A stretch of 50,150 bases of DNA from Pseudomonas tehranensis (GCF_014268615.1 NZ_JABWQV010000017.1:1-50150), one strand, 5' to 3'. Positions 16,989-26,629 are shown, counted from the first letter of the stretch. Notes: generated by a model from the sequence alone, not told the origin. Numbers and translations are program-made.

Positions 16989-17966
16989 ATGAAAGCCGTG
17001 CTGTGCAAAGAATTCGGTCCTGCCGAATCGCTGGTGCTGGAAGACGTCGCCAGCCCCGTCGCCAAGAAGAACGAAGTGCTGCTGGACGTGCATGCCGCCG
17101 GGGTGAACTTCCCTGACACGCTGATCATCGAGGGCAAATATCAATTCAAGCCCCCCTTCCCGTTTTCCCCTGGCGGCGAAGCAGCGGGCGTGGTCAGCGC
17201 GGTGGGTGAAAAAGTCAGCCACCTGAAGGTCGGTGACCGGGTGATGGCGCTGACCGGTTGGGGCAGCTTTGCCGAACAGGTGGCGGTGCCTGGCTACAAC
17301 GTGTTGCCGATCCCGGCGTTCATGGACTTCAACACCGCTGCCGCCTTCAGCATGACCTACGGCACCTCGATGCATGCCCTCAAGCAACGGGCCACCCTGC
17401 AACCCGGCGAAACCCTGCTGGTGCTCGGCGCATCCGGCGGCGTCGGCCTGGCGGCGGTGGAGATCGGCAAGGCCATGGGCGCCCGGGTGATTGCCGCCGC
17501 CAGCAGCGCAGAGAAACTGGCCGTGGCCAAGGCCGCCGGCGCCGACGAACTGATCAACTACAGCGAAACCAGCCTCAAGGATGAAATCAAACGCCTCACC
17601 GACGGCCAGGGCGCCGATGTGATTTACGACCCGGTGGGCGGCGATCTGTTTGATCAGGCCATTCGCGCCATTGCCTGGAACGGCCGGTTATTGGTGGTCG
17701 GCTTTGCCAGCGGACGCATTCCCGAGTTGCCCGTAAACCTGGCCCTGCTCAAGGGCGCCGCCGTGGTCGGCGTGTTCTGGGGCTCCTTCGCCCAACGCCA
17801 ACCCCAGGACAACGCCGCCAACTTCCAGCAATTGTTCGACTGGTTTACCGAAGGCAAGCTCAAGCCACTGGTCTCGCAGGTGTATCCACTGAGCAACGCC
17901 GCCCAGGCGATCAACGACTTGGGCCAGCGCAAGGCTGTGGGGAAGGTGGTGGTGCAGGTGCGTTGA
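16989..17966 (+). CDS. NADPH:quinone oxidoreductase family protein (zinc-free MDR)
   Basis: This 325-aa medium-chain dehydrogenase/reductase is of the quinone oxidoreductase type. It has the GroES-like N-terminal domain (AAGVNFPDTLI, FSPGGEAAGVV) and a Rossmann domain with the nucleotide motif LGASGGVGLAAVEIG at about residues 145-159. The catalytic and structural zinc cysteines of alcohol dehydrogenases are absent. It probably reduces small quinones or enones with NADPH in the cytoplasm; the true substrate cannot be read from sequence. It is divergent from the FliL-like gene and followed by a strong hairpin. Confidence 0.9.
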   Translation: MKAVLCKEFGPAESLVLEDVASPVAKKNEVLLDVHAAGVNFPDTLIIEGKYQFKPPFPFSPGGEAAGVVSAVGEKVSHLKVGDRVMALTGWGSFAEQVAVPGYNVLPIPAFMDFNTAAAFSMTYGTSMHALKQRATLQPGETLLVLGASGGVGLAAVEIGKAMGARVIAAASSAEKLAVAKAAGADELINYSETSLKDEIKRLTDGQGADVIYDPVGGDLFDQAIRAIAWNGRLLVVGFASGRIPELPVNLALLKGAAVVGVFWGSFAQRQPQDNAANFQQLFDWFTEGKLKPLVSQVYPLSNAAQAINDLGQRKAVGKVVVQVR

Positions 17967-17969
17967 AGT

Positions 17970-18013
17970 CAATCAAGCGGTCCGGGTGCCGGAGGCTAAG
18001 GACCGCTTGATTG
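17970..18013 (+). terminator. 14-bp stem hairpin downstream of the quinone oxidoreductase
   Basis: CAATCAAGCGGTCC and GGACCGCTTGATTG form a perfect 14-bp inverted repeat with a 16-base loop, four bases after the stop codon. The T tract after it is poor (TTGAATC). It is the likely 3' end of the oxidoreductase message and is unlike the REP families elsewhere in the window. Confidence 0.6.
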
Positions 18014-18132
18014 TTGAATCTGACCACAAGGCAATTCCGACAGCGCCATCAGCGTATGTCTGAGCGACATGTTCATTTAAGAACATTCATTAAGGGAAAT
18101 TTCCATTGTTTAAGTGATGCGAAGCGATGCTA

Positions 18133-18148
18133 TTTTCGGTAACGAAAC
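18133..18148. promoter_or_regulatory. Candidate GlpR operator upstream of glpT
   Basis: TTTTCGGTAACGAAAC is an inverted repeat (TTTCG and CGAAA around a 4-base centre) about 45-60 bases upstream of the glpT start. It resembles the TTTTCG-N4-CGAAAA operator I recall for the Pseudomonas GlpR repressor. GlpR release by glycerol-3-phosphate would then induce the transporter. The match was made by eye. Confidence 0.6.
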
Positions 18149-18194
18149 TGTAACATTCGCATCCGCAGTCATAACAAGAATCTGGAGCCCTTGA

Positions 18195-19544
18195 ATGTTT
18201 GCTTTCTTTCGTCCTGCCGTACATCAGGCGCCCCTGCCTGAAGAAAAAATAGACAGCACCTATCGACGCCTTCGCTGGCAGATTTTCGCAGGCATCTTCA
18301 TCGGCTACGCTGGTTATTACCTGCTGCGCAAAAACTTCTCCCTGGCCATGCCGTACTTGATCGACGAGGGCTACACCCGGGGTCAGTTGGGCTTGGCCAT
18401 GTCGGCCATTGCCATCGCCTACGGGCTTTCAAAGTTCCTGATGGGCCTGGTGTCCGACCGTTCCAATCCGCGCTATTTCCTGCCATTCGGTTTGCTGGTC
18501 TCGGCGGGGGTGATGTTCATTTTCGGTTTCGCGCCTTGGGCAACCTCCAGCGTCACCATGATGTTCATCCTGCTGTTCATCAATGGCTGGGCCCAGGGCA
18601 TGGGCTGGCCGCCCAGTGGGCGGACCATGGTGCACTGGTGGTCACAGAAAGAACGCGGCGGCGTGGTGTCGGTCTGGAACGTGGCGCATAACGTCGGCGG
18701 TGGCTTGATTGGGCCGTTGTTCCTGCTGGGGATGGGCTGGTTCAATGACTGGCACGCGGCGTTTTATGTACCGGCGGCCGTGGCGCTACTGGTGGCACTG
18801 TTTGCCTTCGCGACCATGCGCGACACCCCGCAATCGGTAGGCCTGCCACCGATCGAAAAATACAAGAACGATTACCCGGAAGGCTACGACGCCAGTCACG
18901 AGAACGAGTTCAGCGCCAAGGAAATCTTCGTCAAATACGTGCTGCGCAACAAAATGCTCTGGTACATCGCCATGGCAAACGTCTTTGTTTACCTGCTGCG
19001 CTACGGCGTGCTGGATTGGGCGCCCACCTACCTCAAGGAAGCCAAAGGCTTCACGGTGGATAAAACCTCCTGGGCGTACTTCTTGTATGAGTGGGCAGGC
19101 ATCCCTGGCACGTTACTGTGCGGCTGGATGTCGGACAAAATCTTCCGCGGTAACCGGGGCCTGACGGGCATGGTATTCATGGCGCTGGTGACCGTGGCGA
19201 CACTGGTGTACTGGCTGAACCCGGCCGGCAACCCGACCGTGGACATGGTCGCCCTGGTTTCCATTGGCTTTCTGATCTACGGCCCGGTCATGCTGATCGG
19301 TTTGCAGGCTCTGGAACTGGCGCCGAAAAAGGCCGCCGGTACCGCCGCCGGTTTCACCGGGCTGTTTGGCTACCTGGGCGGCTCGGTCGCGGCCAGTGCT
19401 GCGATGGGCTACACGGTGGACCATTTCGGCTGGAACGGTGGTTTTGTATTGCTGGTGGGTGCTTGCCTGCTGGCGATGGCGTTCCTCGCGCCAACCTTGT
19501 GGCACAAGCAAATCGCCAGTCAGAGCCGCGAAGCGGTGGCCTGA
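18195..19544 (+). CDS. glpT: Glycerol-3-phosphate transporter GlpT
   Basis: This is an inner-membrane major-facilitator antiporter that imports glycerol-3-phosphate in exchange for phosphate; in Pseudomonas it is also the main fosfomycin entry route. The 449-aa product has twelve membrane helices, the organophosphate:Pi antiporter N-terminal segment ([19 protein letters not shown]) and the MFS loop [11 protein letters not shown]. It stands alone, away from the glp regulon, with a GlpR-like operator upstream. The 3' end overlaps the convergent ChaC-type gene by 25 bases. Confidence 0.95.
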   Translation: MFAFFRPAVHQAPLPEEKIDSTYRRLRWQIFAGIFIGYAGYYLLRKNFSLAMPYLIDEGYTRGQLGLAMSAIAIAYGLSKFLMGLVSDRSNPRYFLPFGLLVSAGVMFIFGFAPWATSSVTMMFILLFINGWAQGMGWPPSGRTMVHWWSQKERGGVVSVWNVAHNVGGGLIGPLFLLGMGWFNDWHAAFYVPAAVALLVALFAFATMRDTPQSVGLPPIEKYKNDYPEGYDASHENEFSAKEIFVKYVLRNKMLWYIAMANVFVYLLRYGVLDWAPTYLKEAKGFTVDKTSWAYFLYEWAGIPGTLLCGWMSDKIFRGNRGLTGMVFMALVTVATLVYWLNPAGNPTVDMVALVSIGFLIYGPVMLIGLQALELAPKKAAGTAAGFTGLFGYLGGSVAASAAMGYTVDHFGWNGGFVLLVGACLLAMAFLAPTLWHKQIASQSREAVA

Positions 19545-20188
19545 TCCAGGGCTGATTTGCAGCGTTTGAGCCGCGCCTCCAGATTCCGGTCTGGCATGGC
19601 GTGGCTGCGCAGGGCGTGGATGGTCTGCTCGACATAATCGCGGGTGGTGCCATAGCGCCCACAAGCGCTTTCGAACACCTGGCTCAGCACATGATCCGGC
19701 AAGTTGCCGGCATAGCTGGGCAAGTGCCGCTCCAGCACGAACCCCAAGGCCTGCACCCGGCTGCCATCCTCGAGACGACAACTGAGCCAGTGCGGACGAT
19801 AGGACGGGAACGGCATCTCGCGCTGCCACAGGGCGAACAGCGAGTCCTCCAGATTCTCTTCCGATAACCGATAGGCGAAACCGCTGCACGACCCGCCTCG
19901 GTCCAACCCGAACACCAACCCCGGTAATTCCGGAGTCCCCCGGTGCTCGTGAGACCACAAATACAAACCGCGATGGTACCCGTGGACCCGACCGCGCACC
20001 CGCTCCACCGCCGAGCACTCCGGCCGCCAGATCAACGAACCGTAAGCAAACAGCCACACCGGCCCACCCCGGTGCAGGCTCATGGTCAATTGCATCGAGG
20101 CGAGCAATTGCTCACGGGTCAACTGCGGCCCCAGGTCGAGGCGTGGCGGGTATGGCGCACAAGTAAAGGCGGATTCGATAGCGGTCAT
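19520..20188 (-). CDS. Glutathione-specific gamma-glutamylcyclotransferase (ChaC type)
   Basis: This 222-aa protein is of the ChaC family, which splits glutathione to 5-oxoproline and Cys-Gly in the cytoplasm. The substrate-binding loop FAYGSLIW (about residues 47-54) is intact, as are [28 protein letters not shown] and the downstream acidic segment [11 protein letters not shown]. The ATG at 20188 is a family-like start. Its stop codon lies inside the convergent glpT gene, so the two messages overlap at their 3' ends. The function call rests on family membership. Confidence 0.9.
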   Translation of the reverse strand: MTAIESAFTCAPYPPRLDLGPQLTREQLLASMQLTMSLHRGGPVWLFAYGSLIWRPECSAVERVRGRVHGYHRGLYLWSHEHRGTPELPGLVFGLDRGGSCSGFAYRLSEENLEDSLFALWQREMPFPSYRPHWLSCRLEDGSRVQALGFVLERHLPSYAGNLPDHVLSQVFESACGRYGTTRDYVEQTIHALRSHAMPDRNLEARLKRCKSALDQATASRL

Positions 20189-20313
20189 GGCCGGTAGCGG
20201 TTGGCTCCTCGCGGTTCATGAAGCTGGATGGTGCGCGTCATGACACTGACGCTTGTCAGGAGCAAGGCAAATTAAATGCCATGAATGCCCATGAACGAGG
20301 GAATTCTGATATT

Positions 20314-20357
20314 GCGTAGGAGCTGTCGAGCGAAGCTTCGCTCGACAGCTCCTACGC
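20314..20357. repeat. Perfect 44-bp palindrome (REP) overlapping a gene end
   Basis: This is a perfect, loop-free 22+22 palindrome. Each arm reads TAGGAGCTGTCGAGCGAAG after an outer GCG or its complement. It belongs to the same REP family as 30464-30567. On the minus strand its outer GCGTAG supplies the last codon and the TAG stop of the ferredoxin-reductase gene (stop at 20352-20354). The REP was therefore probably inserted at, or helped define, the end of that gene. Confidence 0.9.
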
Positions 20358-21320
20358 CCGCGGCGCATAGGCAAATACGTCGGCGCGCATTTGGTGGGCG
20401 TCCATTCCGGCATCGACCAACGCGTCGAGGGTGGCATAGATCATCGCCGGCGAGCCGCTGGCGTAGACATGCACGCCCTTGAGATCGCTGATGTCCTCGC
20501 ACACGGCTTCGTGAAGCATCCCACAGCGCCCTTCCCAGCCACACAAGTCGCTGACGACTTTGTGCAGGAACAGGTTAGGCAGCGTTTTCCACTCGTCCCA
20601 ATGTTCGATTTCATAGAAATCTTCCGGGCGCCGCACGCCCCAATACAGATGCACCGGGTGCTTGAAACCCGCTGCGCGGCAATGTTCGATCAGGCTGTGC
20701 ATCTGCGCCATGCCAGTACCGGCGGCGATCAACACCAGCGGTCCCTCCGGCAACTCGGACAAATGGGTGTCGCCAAAGGGCATTTCGATGCGCACATTGG
20801 GGTTACGCTGAAGTTGCTCCAGCAGCGTCTGCGCACTGTTTTCGCGCACTAATACGTGCAATTGCAGCTCGCGCCCCGAATGCGGCGCCGAGGCCAGGGA
20901 AAACGCCGATTTCTCGCCATTCTCCCGCTCGATCATCAGGTACTGCCCCGCGTGATAGCGCGGCGGCTTGCCCGCCGGTGCGCGCAGGCGTACTCGCCAG
21001 ACATCACCGCCCACGTCTGCGCATTCAGTGACCTGGCACGCTAGGCTGCGCACGGGCAACTCACCCGGTGACAGCACGCCATCCCACAGCACCACGCAGT
21101 CCTCCAGAGGCTCGGCAATGCAGGTGAATATCTCACCGTGATCGCGCACTTCACCCGCCTGCTCCACGCGGCCTTCCACTAACAGCGCACCGCAGACATG
21201 GCAGTTGCCATTGCGGCAGCTTTGCGGGCACTCATAGCCCAGGCGTCGCGCGCCATCGAGAATCCGCTCGGCGGGCCGGATATCCAACACCGCCCCGGAA
21301 GGCTGCAAGGTTACACGCAT
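20352..21320 (-). CDS. 2Fe-2S ferredoxin/FAD/NAD(P)H reductase coupled to ubiD
   Basis: This 322-aa flavin-dependent reductase is usually named CDP-6-deoxy-delta-3,4-glucoseen reductase (AscD-like). The N-terminal ferredoxin domain (1-90) has the cluster cysteines CRNGNCHVC plus a fourth cysteine in FTCIAEP. A ferredoxin-NADP reductase FAD domain follows (RYHAGQYLMIE, SAFSLASAPH), then an NAD(P)-binding domain (LIAAGTGMAQMHSLIEH, YWGVRRPEDFY). The ATG shares a base with the ubiD TGA. E. coli likewise has the flavin reductase gene fre next to ubiD, so this enzyme may supply reduced flavin for the UbiD cofactor. The sugar-reductase name is probably misleading here. Confidence 0.87.
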   Translation of the reverse strand: MRVTLQPSGAVLDIRPAERILDGARRLGYECPQSCRNGNCHVCGALLVEGRVEQAGEVRDHGEIFTCIAEPLEDCVVLWDGVLSPGELPVRSLACQVTECADVGGDVWRVRLRAPAGKPPRYHAGQYLMIERENGEKSAFSLASAPHSGRELQLHVLVRENSAQTLLEQLQRNPNVRIEMPFGDTHLSELPEGPLVLIAAGTGMAQMHSLIEHCRAAGFKHPVHLYWGVRRPEDFYEIEHWDEWKTLPNLFLHKVVSDLCGWEGRCGMLHEAVCEDISDLKGVHVYASGSPAMIYATLDALVDAGMDAHQMRADVFAYAPRA

Positions 21321-22786
21321 CAATCTATTCCTAACTGATTCCAGATGGCATCGATCCGTTGGGTAACGGCTTCATCCTTGACGATCACCCGGCCCCATTC
21401 ACGGGTGGTTTCACCGGGCCATTTATGCGTGGCATCGAGTCCCATCTTCGAGCCCAGGCCGGACACCGGCGAGGCGAAGTCGAGGTAATCGATCGGCGTA
21501 TTCTCGATCATCACCGTGTCACGCTTGGGGTCCATGCGCGTGGTGATGGCCCAGATCACGTCGTTCCAGTCTCGTGCGTTGATATCGTCGTCAGTGACAA
21601 TAACGAACTTGGTGTACATGAACTGTCGCAAAAACGACCAGACCCCCAGCATGACCCGCTTGGAGTGCCCTGGGTACGACTTCTTCATGGTCACCACGGC
21701 CATGCGGTAAGAGCAACCTTCCGGCGGCAGGTAGAAGTCGGTGATTTCGGGAAATTGCTTCTGCAGGATCGGCACGAACACTTCGTTCAGCGCCACCCCG
21801 AGAATGGCCGGCTCATCAGGCGGACGGCCGGTGTAGGTGCTGTGGTAGATCGGCTTGATCCGATGCGTAATGCGCTCGACGGTGAACACCGGAAAGCTGT
21901 CGACTTCGTTGTAGTAGCCGGTGTGGTCGCCGTACGGACCTTCATCGGCCATTTCGCCGGGATGGATCACGCCTTCAAGAATAATCTCGGCAGTGGCCGG
22001 GACTTGCAGATCGTTGCCGCGGCATTTCACCAGTTCGGTGCGGTTGCCGCGCAACAGCCCGGCGAATGCGTATTCGGAAAGGCTGTCAGGCACTGGCGTG
22101 ACAGCACCGAGGATGGTCGCCGGGTCCGCGCCCAGGGCCACGGACACCGGAAACGGTTGCCCAGGATGTTTTTCACACCATTCCCGATAATCCAGCGCAC
22201 CGCCACGGTGGCTCAGCCAGCGCATGATGACCTTGTTCCGGCCAATGACCTGCTGACGGTAGATACCGAGGTTCTGACGATCCTTGTTCGGACCTTTGGT
22301 GACGGTCAGGCCCCAGGTAATCAGCGGCCCCACGTCGCCCGGCCAGCAGGTCTGCACCGGCAACATCGCCAGGTCGACATCGTCACCTTCGATCACCACT
22401 TCCTGGCAGATGGCGTCCTTGACGACTTTCGGCGCCATGGAAATGATCTTGCGGAAAATCGGCAGCTTGGACCACGCATCCTTCAGACCTTTGGGCGGCT
22501 CAGGCTCCTTGAGAAACGCCAGCAGCTTGCCGATTTCGCGCAGTTCGCTGACGGCTTCGGCGCCCATGCCCAAGGCCACGCGATGTGGCGTGCCGAACAA
22601 GTTGCCCAGCACCGGGATGTCATAACCGGTCGGGTTTTCAAACAATAGCGCCGGGCCTTTGGCTCGCAGCGTACGGTCGCAGACCTCGGTCATTTCCAGT
22701 ACGGGGGACACCGGCACCTGGATGCGCTTGAGTTCGCCGCGCTGTTCCAGACCGCTGATAAAGTCGCGCAAGTCGCGATACTGCAT
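21320..22786 (-). CDS. ubiD: 4-hydroxy-3-polyprenylbenzoate decarboxylase
   Basis: UbiD decarboxylates the prenylated 4-hydroxybenzoate intermediate of ubiquinone synthesis using prenylated FMN and a divalent metal. The 488-aa product matches the family length and has the N-terminal segment [17 protein letters not shown], the cofactor region [26 protein letters not shown] and the acidic [14 protein letters not shown] loop. The ATG at 22786 has a family-typical start. It is followed without a gap by a ferredoxin-type reductase gene and lies upstream of rho in the usual Pseudomonas order. Confidence 0.96.
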   Translation of the reverse strand: MQYRDLRDFISGLEQRGELKRIQVPVSPVLEMTEVCDRTLRAKGPALLFENPTGYDIPVLGNLFGTPHRVALGMGAEAVSELREIGKLLAFLKEPEPPKGLKDAWSKLPIFRKIISMAPKVVKDAICQEVVIEGDDVDLAMLPVQTCWPGDVGPLITWGLTVTKGPNKDRQNLGIYRQQVIGRNKVIMRWLSHRGGALDYREWCEKHPGQPFPVSVALGADPATILGAVTPVPDSLSEYAFAGLLRGNRTELVKCRGNDLQVPATAEIILEGVIHPGEMADEGPYGDHTGYYNEVDSFPVFTVERITHRIKPIYHSTYTGRPPDEPAILGVALNEVFVPILQKQFPEITDFYLPPEGCSYRMAVVTMKKSYPGHSKRVMLGVWSFLRQFMYTKFVIVTDDDINARDWNDVIWAITTRMDPKRDTVMIENTPIDYLDFASPVSGLGSKMGLDATHKWPGETTREWGRVIVKDEAVTQRIDAIWNQLGID

Positions 22787-22865
22787 GCAAAAGCCTCATG
22801 GTAGCCGGGGCGTCGGGGGCCCGAGTTTAACGCCGCCCGTTCAAAATAGTGAATGCACGGATAGC

Positions 22866-22889
22866 AAAAAGCCGGGTTTCCCCGGCTTT
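22866..22889 (-). terminator. Intrinsic terminator of rho
   Basis: AAAGCCGGG and CCCGGCTTT form a 9-bp stem with a 4-base loop, about 20 bases downstream of the rho stop. Read on the minus strand it is followed by a T tract, giving a textbook intrinsic terminator. Confidence 0.85.
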
Positions 22890-22907
22890 GCGGCCCTGCC
22901 TGATCGA

Positions 22908-24167
22908 TTACTTGCGTTTCATCGACAGGAAGAACTCATCGTTGGTCTTGGTCTGTTTCAACTTGTCGACCAGAAACTCGATGGCAGCGACTTCATCCAT
23001 AGGATGCAGGAGCTTGCGCAGGATCCACATACGCTGCAGCTCGTCGTCGGCGGTCAGCAACTCTTCGCGGCGGGTGCCGGAGCGGTTGATGTTAATGGCC
23101 GGGAAGACGCGCTTTTCAGCGATCTTGCGATCCAGAGGCAGTTCCATGTTACCGGTGCCTTTGAATTCCTCGTAGATCACTTCGTCCATCTTCGAGCCGG
23201 TTTCAACCAGCGCGGTGGCGATGATGGTCAGCGAGCCGCCTTCTTCGATGTTACGCGCAGCACCGAAGAAACGTTTCGGTTTCTCCAGGGCGTGGGCATC
23301 GACACCACCGGTCAGCACCTTGCCGGAGCTCGGGATCACAGTGTTGTAGGCACGGGCCAGACGAGTGATGGAGTCCAGCAGGATCACCACGTCCTTCTTG
23401 TGCTCGACCAGGCGTTTGGCCTTCTCGATCACCATTTCGGCAACCTGCACGTGGCGGGTCGGCGGCTCGTCGAACGTCGAGGCAACCACTTCGCCGCGCA
23501 CGGTGCGCTGCATCTCGGTCACTTCTTCCGGACGCTCGTCGATCAGCAGCACGATCAGATGAACTTCAGGGTTGTTACGAGCGATGTTGGCCGCGATGTT
23601 CTGCAGCATGATCGTCTTGCCCGCTTTCGGCGGCGCCACGATCAGACCGCGCTGGCCTTTGCCGATAGGTGCGCACAAATCGATGACCCGACCGGTGAGG
23701 TCTTCGGTGGAACCGTTACCGGCCTCCATCTTCATGCGCACGGTCGGGAACAGCGGGGTCAGGTTCTCGAAGAGAATCTTGTTCTTCGCGTTTTCCGGAC
23801 GGTCGAAGTTGATCGTGTCGACCTTGAGCAGTGCGAAGTAACGCTCGCCTTCCTTCGGAGGGCGGATCTTGCCAACGATGGTGTCACCGGTGCGCAAGTT
23901 GAAACGACGGATCTGGCTCGGCGAGACGTAGATATCGTCTGGGCCGGCAAGATAGGAAGCGTCTGCGGAGCGGAGAAAGCCGAAGCCGTCCTGGAGAATC
24001 TCCAGCACGCCATCACCGGAGATTTCCTCGCCGCTTTTCGCGTGCTTTTTGAGCAGGGAGAAAATCACGTCCTGCTTGCGCGAACGGGCCATATTTTCTA
24101 TGCCCATCTGTTCGGCCAATTCGAGCAGTTCGGTAATCGGCTTTTGCTTGAGTTCAGTCAGATTCAT
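22908..24167 (-). CDS. rho: Transcription termination factor Rho
   Basis: Rho is the hexameric RNA-dependent ATPase that ends transcription of untranslated RNA. The 419-aa product is the standard length. It has the N-terminal helical domain ([22 protein letters not shown]), the RNA-binding cold-shock fold ([12 protein letters not shown]), the Walker A APPKAGKT at about residues 180-187, Walker [16 protein letters not shown] and the R-loop region. The leader to the next gene is about 195 bases and contains a hairpin at 24202-24220. This would suit autoregulation, which is known for rho in other bacteria. Confidence 0.98.
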   Translation of the reverse strand: MNLTELKQKPITELLELAEQMGIENMARSRKQDVIFSLLKKHAKSGEEISGDGVLEILQDGFGFLRSADASYLAGPDDIYVSPSQIRRFNLRTGDTIVGKIRPPKEGERYFALLKVDTINFDRPENAKNKILFENLTPLFPTVRMKMEAGNGSTEDLTGRVIDLCAPIGKGQRGLIVAPPKAGKTIMLQNIAANIARNNPEVHLIVLLIDERPEEVTEMQRTVRGEVVASTFDEPPTRHVQVAEMVIEKAKRLVEHKKDVVILLDSITRLARAYNTVIPSSGKVLTGGVDAHALEKPKRFFGAARNIEEGGSLTIIATALVETGSKMDEVIYEEFKGTGNMELPLDRKIAEKRVFPAININRSGTRREELLTADDELQRMWILRKLLHPMDEVAAIEFLVDKLKQTKTNDEFFLSMKRK

Positions 24168-24201
24168 ATAGGAATGACGTAATCATTTATGGAGGGGGGA
24201 A

Positions 24202-24220
24202 ATTAAGCTTTTGGCTTAAT
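24202..24220 (-). promoter_or_regulatory. Hairpin in the rho leader
   Basis: ATTAAGC (24202-24208) and GCTTAAT (24214-24220) form a 7-bp stem with a 5-base loop, about 35 bases upstream of the rho start. A purine-rich stretch lies between it and the gene on the plus strand, a C/T-rich stretch on the coding strand. It may shape leader folding in rho autoregulation. This is inference. Confidence 0.35.
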
Positions 24221-24363
24221 GAGGCCGCGCCGCGGAGAAGGCGACAGGATCGCGTACTTATTCGAAAGGAGTGCGTCGGCGACGGCTTGCAGGGGGCAAA
24301 GGAGAAACCAGTGCGGGGCCGAATGTAACACCTGGGTTTGCGAGCGTCTAGCCCCGAGTAACG

Positions 24364-24393
24364 AAAAAAGCCCCGCGATTAGCGGGGCTTTTT
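24364..24393. terminator. Bidirectional intrinsic terminator downstream of trxA
   Basis: AAAAAGCCCCGC and GCGGGGCTTTTT form a strong GC stem of 12 bp with a 5-base loop, flanked by A and T tracts, about 17 bases beyond the trxA stop. It ends the trxA message before the rho leader. Confidence 0.9.
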
Positions 24394-24409
24394 CAACAGC
24401 ATTCGGCGC

Positions 24410-24739
24410 TTAGATGTTGGCGTCGAGGAACGCGGCCAGTTGCGACTTCGACAGTGCACCCACCTTGGTGGCTTCGACGTTGCCGTTCTTGAACAGCATC
24501 AGCGTCGGGATACCACGCACGCCGTGCTTGGCCGGAGTCTCCTGGTTCTCGTCGATGTTCAGCTTGGCGACGGTCAACTTACCTTTGTAAGTCTCGGCGA
24601 TTTCGTCCAGGACCGGCGCGATCATTTTGCATGGACCGCACCACTCAGCCCAATAGTCGACCAGTACCGCGCCTTCGGACTTAAGTACTTCTTCGTCGAA
24701 GCTAGCGTCGGTAACGTGTTTGATCAGATCGCTGCTCAT
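24410..24739 (-). CDS. trxA: Thioredoxin 1
   Basis: This cytoplasmic thiol-disulfide oxidoreductase is 109 aa, the standard length. The active site WCGPC is at residues 33-37, and the cis-proline segment [10 protein letters not shown] is near residue 75. The ATG at 24739 is preceded by GGAGA at proper spacing; the frame is open to 24781 but those residues are not part of the family. It is monocistronic, with a strong terminator. trxA-rho adjacency is conserved in Pseudomonas and E. coli. Confidence 0.97.
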   Translation of the reverse strand: MSSDLIKHVTDASFDEEVLKSEGAVLVDYWAEWCGPCKMIAPVLDEIAETYKGKLTVAKLNIDENQETPAKHGVRGIPTLMLFKNGNVEATKVGALSKSQLAAFLDANI

Positions 24740-24860
24740 TGAAATCTCCGGGATTGTCAGCAAAAAAACGTGGCCCATCATAGCTGCCCTTCCCGGCTTC
24801 AGGAAGCTTGAGTTGATTGAGTCTCGCTATGGTGTCCGATGTATTTGGGTATGACCCCCG

Positions 24861-25568
24861 TCATGTGGCAGCCGGAGCCACGAAGGAAATTCCAGTGCGC
24901 AGTGCGGCGTTACGTACATGTTCCTGCATGGCTTTTTGCGCGCCAGCCGAAGCGCGACGGGCCAGTGCCCGAAGGATCTTGCGATGCTCTTGCCACGTTT
25001 CCATCGCCCGTTCCGCTCGGATGAACGGTAGTTTCTGGCTTTCCAGAAAGATGTCGGCGCTGGCGGTGAGAATACTCAGCATCGCCTGGTTACCGCTGGC
25101 CTGCAGGATGCGCCGATGGAACTCGAAATCCAGCCGCGCTGCGGCATCGAAATCCCCTGACTTGAGCTCCCGACGCATGGCCTCGACGTTGTCCTCCAAT
25201 GTGTCAAGTTCATCGGCGCTCAGCGTCACCGCCGCCAACCCGGCCGCGAAACCCTCCAGGGCATAACGCAACTGGAAGATATCCACGGGTGAAGCCTGGG
25301 CCGCGAACGGCCAGCCCGGGGCCAGCTCGCTGCGCGAAACCTCCACCGACGACTGCACGAACACACCCTTGCCCGGCTGTACGCTGATGACGCCCAGTGC
25401 ACTCAACGATGAAAGCGCCTCACGCAGCGAGGCTCGACTCACCCCCAGTTGCAACGCCAGGTCCCGTTGTGACGGCAGCGCATCCCCGGGAGCGAAGCCT
25501 TCGTCGACGATCAGTTTACGGATGGCTTGCAGGGCCACTTCGGGAACGGCGCGAGCGATGGAATTCAT
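24861..25568 (-). CDS. FadR-subfamily GntR transcriptional regulator
   Basis: This 235-aa GntR-family regulator has an N-terminal winged helix (ALQAIRKLIVDEG, LPSQRDLALQLGVSRASLREALSSLSALGVI, about residues 10-70) and a C-terminal FCD ligand-binding domain (about 95-225) with conserved D-x3-H-type residues (DFEFHRRILQASGN). The ATG at 25568 gives the family start; upstream codons to 25769 lie in the promoter region. It is divergent from the amino-acid ABC importer operon, which it probably controls. The ligand is likely the transported amino acid or a product of it. I could not read a clear operator. Confidence 0.88.
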   Translation of the reverse strand: MNSIARAVPEVALQAIRKLIVDEGFAPGDALPSQRDLALQLGVSRASLREALSSLSALGVISVQPGKGVFVQSSVEVSRSELAPGWPFAAQASPVDIFQLRYALEGFAAGLAAVTLSADELDTLEDNVEAMRRELKSGDFDAAARLDFEFHRRILQASGNQAMLSILTASADIFLESQKLPFIRAERAMETWQEHRKILRALARRASAGAQKAMQEHVRNAALRTGISFVAPAAT

Positions 25569-25822
25569 GATTTTTTCAGATGAACCGGGCCAGTGAACGG
25601 CTAGTTGTAAAGCTAAACGCCGCGCCCGGCAAGTCGTGCTCCAGTTGGGTTCGGCGGCAAATACCAACGCCCGATAACGGTGCGAAACGCGGCGCAACTG
25701 TTCAGACCAGTAAGACCTCATCCCGCCAGTAAAACCGTGGCTTTGGCAGATTAAAAACCAGCTTGGCATGGCCTGTGCTCTGTCCGAACGCAGAAATCAC
25801 ATCACCGATGCGGAGATTCGCC
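25569..25822. promoter_or_regulatory. Divergent control region of the GntR gene and amino-acid importer
   Basis: This 254-base region must hold promoters for both directions. I see AT-rich stretches near 25747-25756 and 25608-25620 but no convincing pair of -10/-35 boxes and no clear FadR-type palindrome. It is therefore marked as a functional region rather than as individual sites. Confidence 0.45.
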
Positions 25823-26608
25823 ATGATTAAGCGTTACAGCGCCCTGCTTACCGCCCTGTTCGCCAGCCTGATGCTCACTCATCTGCCCGCTCAAGCAGAC
25901 GGCCTGGAAGACGTGGTCAAGCGCGGCACCCTCAAGGTCGCAGTGCCCCAGGACTTCCCACCGTTCGGCTCGGTAGGCCCGGACATGAAACCTCGCGGCC
26001 TGGACATCGACACCGCGCAGCTGCTGGCCGACCAGCTCAAGGTCAAGCTTGAACTGACCCCCGTCAACAGCACCAACCGCATTCCGTTCCTGACCACCGG
26101 CAAGGTCGACCTGGTGATCTCCAGCCTGGGCAAAAACCCCGAGCGTGAAAAAGTCATCGACTTCTCCAGTGCCTACGCGCCGTTCTACCTCGCTGTATTC
26201 GGCCCGCCCGACGCCGCCATCAACGGCTTGGACGACCTCAAGGACAAGACCATCAGCGTCACCCGCGGCTCCATCGAAGACATCGAACTGACCAAAGTCG
26301 CTCCCCAAGGCGCCACAATCAAACGCTTTGAAGACAACAACTCGACCATCGCCGCCTACCTGGCCGGCCAGGTGGACCTGATCGCCAGCGGCAACGTGGT
26401 CATGGTCGCGATCAGCGAACGCAACCCCAAGCGCGTCCCGGCGCTGAAAGTAAAACTCAAGGATTCGCCAGTGTATGTGGGCGTGAACAAGAACGAGCCG
26501 GCGCTGCTGGACAAGGTCAACCAGATCCTGGCCACTGCCAAAACCGATGGCAGCCTGGAGAAAAACTCCCAGACTTGGCTCAAACAGCCGCTGCCAGCCG
26601 ATCTCTGA
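25823..26608 (+). CDS. Polar amino-acid ABC importer, periplasmic binding protein
   Basis: This 261-aa solute-binding protein is of family 3. The signal peptide (MIKRYSALLTALFASLMLTH, cleavage after PAQA) is followed by DGLEDVVKRGTLKVAV and the family motif RGLDIDTAQLLAD. The ATG at 25823 is preceded by CGGAGA. It heads a four-gene operon with two permeases and an ATPase, all closely spaced. The substrate is a polar amino acid or related compound; sequence alone does not say which. Confidence 0.92.
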   Translation: MIKRYSALLTALFASLMLTHLPAQADGLEDVVKRGTLKVAVPQDFPPFGSVGPDMKPRGLDIDTAQLLADQLKVKLELTPVNSTNRIPFLTTGKVDLVISSLGKNPEREKVIDFSSAYAPFYLAVFGPPDAAINGLDDLKDKTISVTRGSIEDIELTKVAPQGATIKRFEDNNSTIAAYLAGQVDLIASGNVVMVAISERNPKRVPALKVKLKDSPVYVGVNKNEPALLDKVNQILATAKTDGSLEKNSQTWLKQPLPADL

Positions 26609-26629
26609 CCGTCGCTTGAGAGGTTGAGC

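Noticed and set aside
25569..25822. FadR-type operator between the regulator and the importer
   Set aside because: Several TGGT/ACC fragments exist but no balanced palindrome stands out, so no single operator is claimed.
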